Source: JBKPFU01 sp046728975
Lineage (GTDB): Bacteria > Actinomycetota > Thermoleophilia > Gaiellales > Gaiellaceae
Assembly (NCBI GenBank): GCA_046728975.1
Contig: JBKPFU010000097.1
Coordinates: 1-15,897 of the forward strand
Reading direction: 5' to 3'
DNA length: 15,897 nt
The notes under the pieces are model-generated. The model saw only the letters and a program-made list of their open reading frames with translations. It ran no database searches and was not told the DNA's origin. Shown here in pieces: positions 13,004 to 15,897 of this stretch. Within the stretch, counting starts at the first letter, position 1, and each line of letters starts with the position of its first letter. The position numbers and the translations under genes are program-made.

Positions 13004-13669
13004 CTACGTGGCGTCCCCGCTCAGGTAGACCAGCGCAGCCTTCACCCGCCTGTTCACGTCCGCAGGCTCGCCCAAATCGAGCTTGAGGAAGATGGCGTTG
13101 ATGTGCCGCTCGACGGCCCGTTTCGTGATCGTCAGGGACGACGCGATCGAGCTGTTGCTGCGGCCCTGTGCGATCAGGCCGAGAATCTCGAGCTCACGCG
13201 GCGTCAGCGCCGCGAGCTCGGAATCGCCGCGCTCCCGGGCCGCAATGAGCTTTTCCACGACGCGCGAATCGATCACGGATCCACCCGCTACAACCTCGCG
13301 CACAGCGCGGCTCAGCTCCGCCGGGTCCGTGAGCCGCTCCTTGAGAAGGTAGGCCCGGCGATCCGAGCCTGCGCTTAGCAGCGCCAACGCGTACCGCGGC
13401 TCCGCGTGCTGGCTCAGGATCACAACACCGATCTGCGGATGGGAGGAGCGAAGCTCCGTGGCGAGCTGAATCCCCTCGTCGGTATTCGTTGGCGGCATCC
13501 GGATATCCGTCACGACGACGTCTGGAGCCGTGCGCTCCACCGAGGCCCGGAGGGCGTCGAGATCTTCGGTCGCCTCCAGCAGCTCCACGTCGTCGATGTC
13601 GTCAAGGATGCTGACGATGCCCTCTCGGACGAGGAAGTTGTCCTCGCCGACGACTACTCGAATAGGCAT
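13004..13669 (-). CDS. NarL/LuxR-type response regulator
   Basis: A 221-residue DNA-binding regulator from ATG at 13669. The receiver domain (1-125) has the acidic pair Glu9/Asp10 in VVVGEDNFLVREG, the phosphorylation site Asp55 in VVVTDIRMPP, and Lys110 in AYLLKER. A LuxR helix-turn-helix follows at about 153-205: LTPRELEILGLIAQGRSNSS, then KRAVERHINAIFLKLDL. The loop before Lys110 (SAGSDRRAYLLK) is two or three residues longer than in classical NarL, a variant I associate with actinobacterial members. The gene starts 7 nt after the histidine kinase stop, so the pair is a co-transcribed two-component system. Its target may include its own palindrome-rich promoter region. Confidence 0.95.
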   Translation of the reverse strand: MPIRVVVGEDNFLVREGIVSILDDIDDVELLEATEDLDALRASVERTAPDVVVTDIRMPPTNTDEGIQLATELRSSHPQIGVVILSQHAEPRYALALLSAGSDRRAYLLKERLTDPAELSRAVREVVAGGSVIDSRVVEKLIAARERGDSELAALTPRELEILGLIAQGRSNSSIASSLTITKRAVERHINAIFLKLDLGEPADVNRRVKAALVYLSGDAT

Positions 13670-13676
13670 CGGTCGG

Positions 13677-15494
13677 CTATCGGAGTCGACTCGTCGCCAC
13701 GGAGGAAGCCTCGGTGACGCTGGCGCGAACTGTGACCCCCGCTCCGGGCACCGAGCTGATCTCGAGATCTCCTCCAACAGCGCCGATCCGGTCGCGCATC
13801 GTGGCGAAGCCCATGCCGTCGGAGGTCACTCCCTCGCCGAATCCCCGGCCGTCGTCGGAGACCGAGAATTCGATCTGATTGCCCTCGCGGCTGAGCTCGA
13901 CGGCCAGCCTTGCGCCGGCGCCGGCGTGCTTCGCGGCGTTCTGGATCGCTTCGAGGACGCAGAAGTAGAGCGCGGCTTCGACCGTCGGGGAGCACCGTCC
14001 GATTCCGCGATCGCGCACGCGCACGGCGATCGGAGCGTCCACGGCGAAGGCCCTCAGCGCCTCCGGAAGGCCTCGTTCGCGCAAGACCGTCGGGTAGATC
14101 CCGTGCGCGAGCACGCGCAGCTCCTCGAGTGCAGCCGCGGCGTCGTCTCGGATCTCCTCCAGCTGGCCCGCGAGGGTGGCGTCGACGATCCGGCGCTCGA
14201 CCCGCCCAATCTTCATCTGGAGCAGGATCAGGCGCTGCTGGGCCCCGTCGTGCAGGTCACGTTCCAGACGGTGACGCTCGCGATCGGCGCTGGCGACGAT
14301 TCTCGCCCGGGAGGCACGCAGCTCGTCGACGAGCCGAGTGTTCTCGAGCAACACGAGCGAGGTTTCGGCGAGCCCTTCGAGGACGCCGCCCGCGTCATCA
14401 AGCGAGGCGTTGTACTCGAGCGCCGCCGCCGGACGCCCGTCGTTCGTCACCCTTGTGAGTGCGCGACCGGGAGCGGTCGCCGGCATCCCCACGACCGCCC
14501 CCTCGACGTCGAGGTAGCGCGAGCGGTCCCGGTCCCAGAGGGCGAGGGTGAGGCTCGGGTCGCCGAGCGCATCGCGCAATAAGTCCTGCATCCGCGACTG
14601 GGTGACCCGCTCGCCGCGAACGCTGGCGACGAGCCGCCCCATCGTGACTGCGGCGTACGTCCGAGCCTGGGCCAGGCCCGCGAGCATCGCAACTGGAATA
14701 AGGATTGCGCCGGCGGTTTCGGCAATCCGGAGGGCTTGAAGTGTGGCGCCGGTCGAGTCGATGAAGGTGTTCGTGATGTAGGCCCCGATTATTACGACGG
14801 AGGCGTAGAGCAAGGGCTCGACTGCCCGACGGCGGAGACGGTAACGGGAGCGCGCCTTCGCGACGAGCATGATGCAGACCCCGATCAGGGCGGCAGCGGT
14901 GGCGGCGCCGACCGCAGCGATCAGCGCATCGGAGAAGCCGTCCGACACGCTGACGAGGCGAAACCCGTTGTCGGGGCACTTACTCGCACATTCGGCGAAA
15001 GGCCCACCGGGCGGGAGTCGCTCTGCGAAGGCGACGACGAACGCCCAAAGGACTGCGCTCACGCCGGCGAAGCCTGCGATGTACCAGCGATCGCGCGCGG
15101 CGTCGAGCCGGTCGCGCGGGAAGCAGAGGAAGATATAGATGAGGTAGACGAGGAACGCGGCCAGCCATACGCGGCCGATCGTGTACGTGACCGAGTCGCC
15201 CGAGGCATTCAGCGAAGTCCCCGCGTAGAAAAAGCCGGCGCCGGCGACGAGCAAGCCGAGTCGGTTGTCCGGGCGTCGCCACCACATATACACGCCGGCC
15301 GCTATCCAGGCGGCGATCAAGAGGCCGCGCATGATCGCGGTGCCTTCAGGACGGACGAGAATCGGGCTCTGCCCGACGGCCCAGATCGTCGCAGCCGTCG
15401 CGCCGGCCCCTGCTCCCGCCAAGCCGACGGCGGCGTAGAAGCTTACGTGCTTGCTGGCCGAGGTCGCGGCGGCTGGGGCGGCATAGGCCGACAC
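13677..15494 (-). CDS. Sensor histidine kinase (HisKA_3 type), multi-pass membrane
   Basis: A 605-residue kinase from GTG at 15494. Residues 18-285 hold about eight hydrophobic segments. An extracytoplasmic loop carries two cysteines (Cys169 and Cys173 in AECASKCPDNGF). A GAF-like or linker region (about 300-390) and a short coiled coil (ENTRLVDELRASRARIVASA) lead to the dimerisation motif DRERHRLERDLHDGAQQRL, with the phospho-acceptor His415. The ATPase domain shows the N box EAIQNAAKHA (Asn519), SDDGRGF (546-552) and DGMGFATMRDRIGAVGG. It phosphorylates the regulator encoded 7 nt downstream. No Shine-Dalgarno sequence precedes the GTG; a TAG directly abuts it, ending a short upstream ORF in the same frame. 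The signal sensed is unknown. Confidence 0.94.
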   Translation of the reverse strand: MSAYAAPAAATSASKHVSFYAAVGLAGAGAGATAATIWAVGQSPILVRPEGTAIMRGLLIAAWIAAGVYMWWRRPDNRLGLLVAGAGFFYAGTSLNASGDSVTYTIGRVWLAAFLVYLIYIFLCFPRDRLDAARDRWYIAGFAGVSAVLWAFVVAFAERLPPGGPFAECASKCPDNGFRLVSVSDGFSDALIAAVGAATAAALIGVCIMLVAKARSRYRLRRRAVEPLLYASVVIIGAYITNTFIDSTGATLQALRIAETAGAILIPVAMLAGLAQARTYAAVTMGRLVASVRGERVTQSRMQDLLRDALGDPSLTLALWDRDRSRYLDVEGAVVGMPATAPGRALTRVTNDGRPAAALEYNASLDDAGGVLEGLAETSLVLLENTRLVDELRASRARIVASADRERHRLERDLHDGAQQRLILLQMKIGRVERRIVDATLAGQLEEIRDDAAAALEELRVLAHGIYPTVLRERGLPEALRAFAVDAPIAVRVRDRGIGRCSPTVEAALYFCVLEAIQNAAKHAGAGARLAVELSREGNQIEFSVSDDGRGFGEGVTSDGMGFATMRDRIGAVGGDLEISSVPGAGVTVRASVTEASSVATSRLR

Positions 15495-15617
15495 CTATCG
15501 ACCGGCTCGACCGTCGCGCCCGATGTTCAGGCGCGCCGGTTCGGACAGCTCAGTCACGAACGAGGCAGCCGCTCGTCTCGGCGCGAGCCGCCGCTCTTCG
15601 CGTGTGTCCCTCCGCAC
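15495..15617 (-). CDS. Possible 40-residue leader ORF coupled to the histidine kinase
   Basis: GTG at 15617 is preceded six bases upstream by AGGAGGG (15630-15624), one of the strongest ribosome binding sequences in the window. The ORF ends with TAG at 15497-15495, immediately next to the kinase GTG (TAGGTG). The predicted peptide is Arg/Ala/Glu-rich (RRDTREERRLAPRRAAASF) and resembles no family I know. Function by translation, i.e. coupling or attenuation, is more likely than by the peptide itself. The same frame stays open further upstream, but that part looks non-coding. Confidence 0.35.
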   Translation of the reverse strand: MRRDTREERRLAPRRAAASFVTELSEPARLNIGRDGRAGR

Positions 15618-15638
15618 CGCGAACCCTCCTATGCATGA

Positions 15639-15666
15639 ATGATAGGGGCAGTTCTTGCCCTCCCAA
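15639..15666 (-). promoter_or_regulatory. Candidate sigma70-type promoter for the kinase/regulator operon, palindrome in the spacer
   Basis: On the reverse strand TTGGGA (15666-15661) and TATCAT (15644-15639) are separated by 16 bp. The spacer contains the perfect inverted repeat GGGCA-AGAAC-TGCCC (15660-15646). A start near 15632 would put the AGGAGGG ribosome site at the very 5' end of the message. A protein bound to the spacer palindrome would be expected to repress. Confidence 0.42.
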
Positions 15667-15672
15667 GCATGC

Positions 15673-15688
15673 CGACAGTGGGCTGTCG
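15673..15688. promoter_or_regulatory. Palindrome just upstream of the candidate -35
   Basis: CGACAG-TGGG-CTGTCG is a perfect 6-bp inverted repeat starting 7 bp upstream of the candidate -35 at 15661-15666. That is an activator-like position relative to the kinase promoter, for example for the cognate LuxR-type regulator. Confidence 0.35.
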
Positions 15689-15697
15689 ACGGATCGG

Positions 15698-15897
15698 ACA
15701 AAAAGCCGAGCCGGAGGCGGGACATACGTAGGGGCCGCGGGTATGTCATTTGACGTATCGCCTGCATTTGGCGCTTCGTCCTGGGCCGCGTTAACGTGGA
15801 AACGCCCCCAGACCCCGACAAAGGGGCCGACCACGAGCACCGAAGCACACGTTGCCCTCGCGGAGCCGGCAAACCGCAGGACGGAGGCCGGTACGCG
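15698..15897. other. Non-coding stretch with further inverted repeats; no gene seen
   Basis: No ORF here looks coding: frames are short, composition is less GC-biased at third positions, and no family is recognisable. Visible structure includes GACATAC (15721-15727) with GTATGTC (15741-15747), a perfect 7-bp inverted repeat around a 13-nt loop. A related GACGTATCG half-site follows near 15752. Also present are the 8-bp palindrome CGTTAACG (15789-15796) and a short CCCC/GGGG hairpin near 15813-15826. A gene reading rightwards may begin beyond the window. Confidence 0.4.

Noticed and set aside
12203..13378. 391-codon plus-strand frame over the hydrolase and regulator
   Set aside because: Antisense shadow; both minus-strand proteins have complete catalytic motifs.
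15550..15840. 96-codon minus-strand ORF upstream of the histidine kinase
   Set aside because: It lies in the promoter/palindrome region, has poor third-position G/C bias and no recognisable fold.
1..15897. CRISPR array, tRNA, rRNA, prophage or toxin-antitoxin module
   Set aside because: No regularly spaced direct repeats, no recognisable tRNA arms or CCA ends, no rRNA core sequences, and no phage or toxin family proteins were seen on either strand.

Overview
The window is strongly GC-rich, gene-dense bacterial chromosome with many GTG starts and nearly saturated G/C third codon positions. The protein families (PurS/PurQ-type purine cluster, NarL-type histidine kinase/regulator pair, LPG-synthase-TM flippase-like proteins, Asp-box repeat secreted protein) fit a high-GC actinobacterium. 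A deep-branching one such as Thermoleophilia (Gaiellales/Solirubrobacterales) is my best guess from overall look only; nothing here proves it. No rRNA, tRNA, CRISPR array, phage gene or transposase was found.

Layout. 1-588 (minus): the 5' part of fdhD, running off the left edge, preceded by a small unrecognised gene. 619-5559 (plus): a compact de novo purine operon, purD-purE-purB-purC-purS-purQ. Most junctions overlap by 4-14 nt; the exception is purE-purB, where a 165-nt highly palindromic element is lodged. The cluster stops at purQ: purL, purF and purK are not present. 5375-5737 (minus): a small unknown gene overlapping the purQ tail. 5864-7811 (plus): a membrane diguanylate cyclase and a secreted Asp-box (BNR/YCF48-like) protein. 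9843-7822 (minus): a likely four-gene operon of ZIP-family transporter, glyoxalase I-like enzyme, S51 peptidase E-like protein and a 75-aa unknown. 9951-12242 (plus): two multi-pass flippase-like membrane proteins. 12961-12239 (minus): an UlaG-like metallo-beta-lactamase-fold hydrolase. 15494-13004 (minus): a sensor histidine kinase and its LuxR-type response regulator. 15498-15897: the regulatory region upstream of the kinase, with a promoter candidate, several palindromes and a possible short leader ORF.

How the genes work together. PurD makes GAR, PurS and PurQ are two of the three parts of FGAM synthetase, PurE and PurC carry out the carboxylation and SAICAR steps, and PurB acts twice (SAICAR and adenylosuccinate). 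FdhD transfers sulfur to the molybdenum cofactor of formate dehydrogenase. The kinase/regulator pair is a self-contained sensing module.

The most notable signal is the purE-purB element (2253-2417). It has 13-bp near-perfect terminal inverted repeats, nested stems with almost no linker bases, and an imperfect 7-bp direct repeat exactly flanking its ends. This suggests either a MITE-like insertion that now supplies the purB ribosome binding site, or a structured regulatory RNA inside a purine operon.
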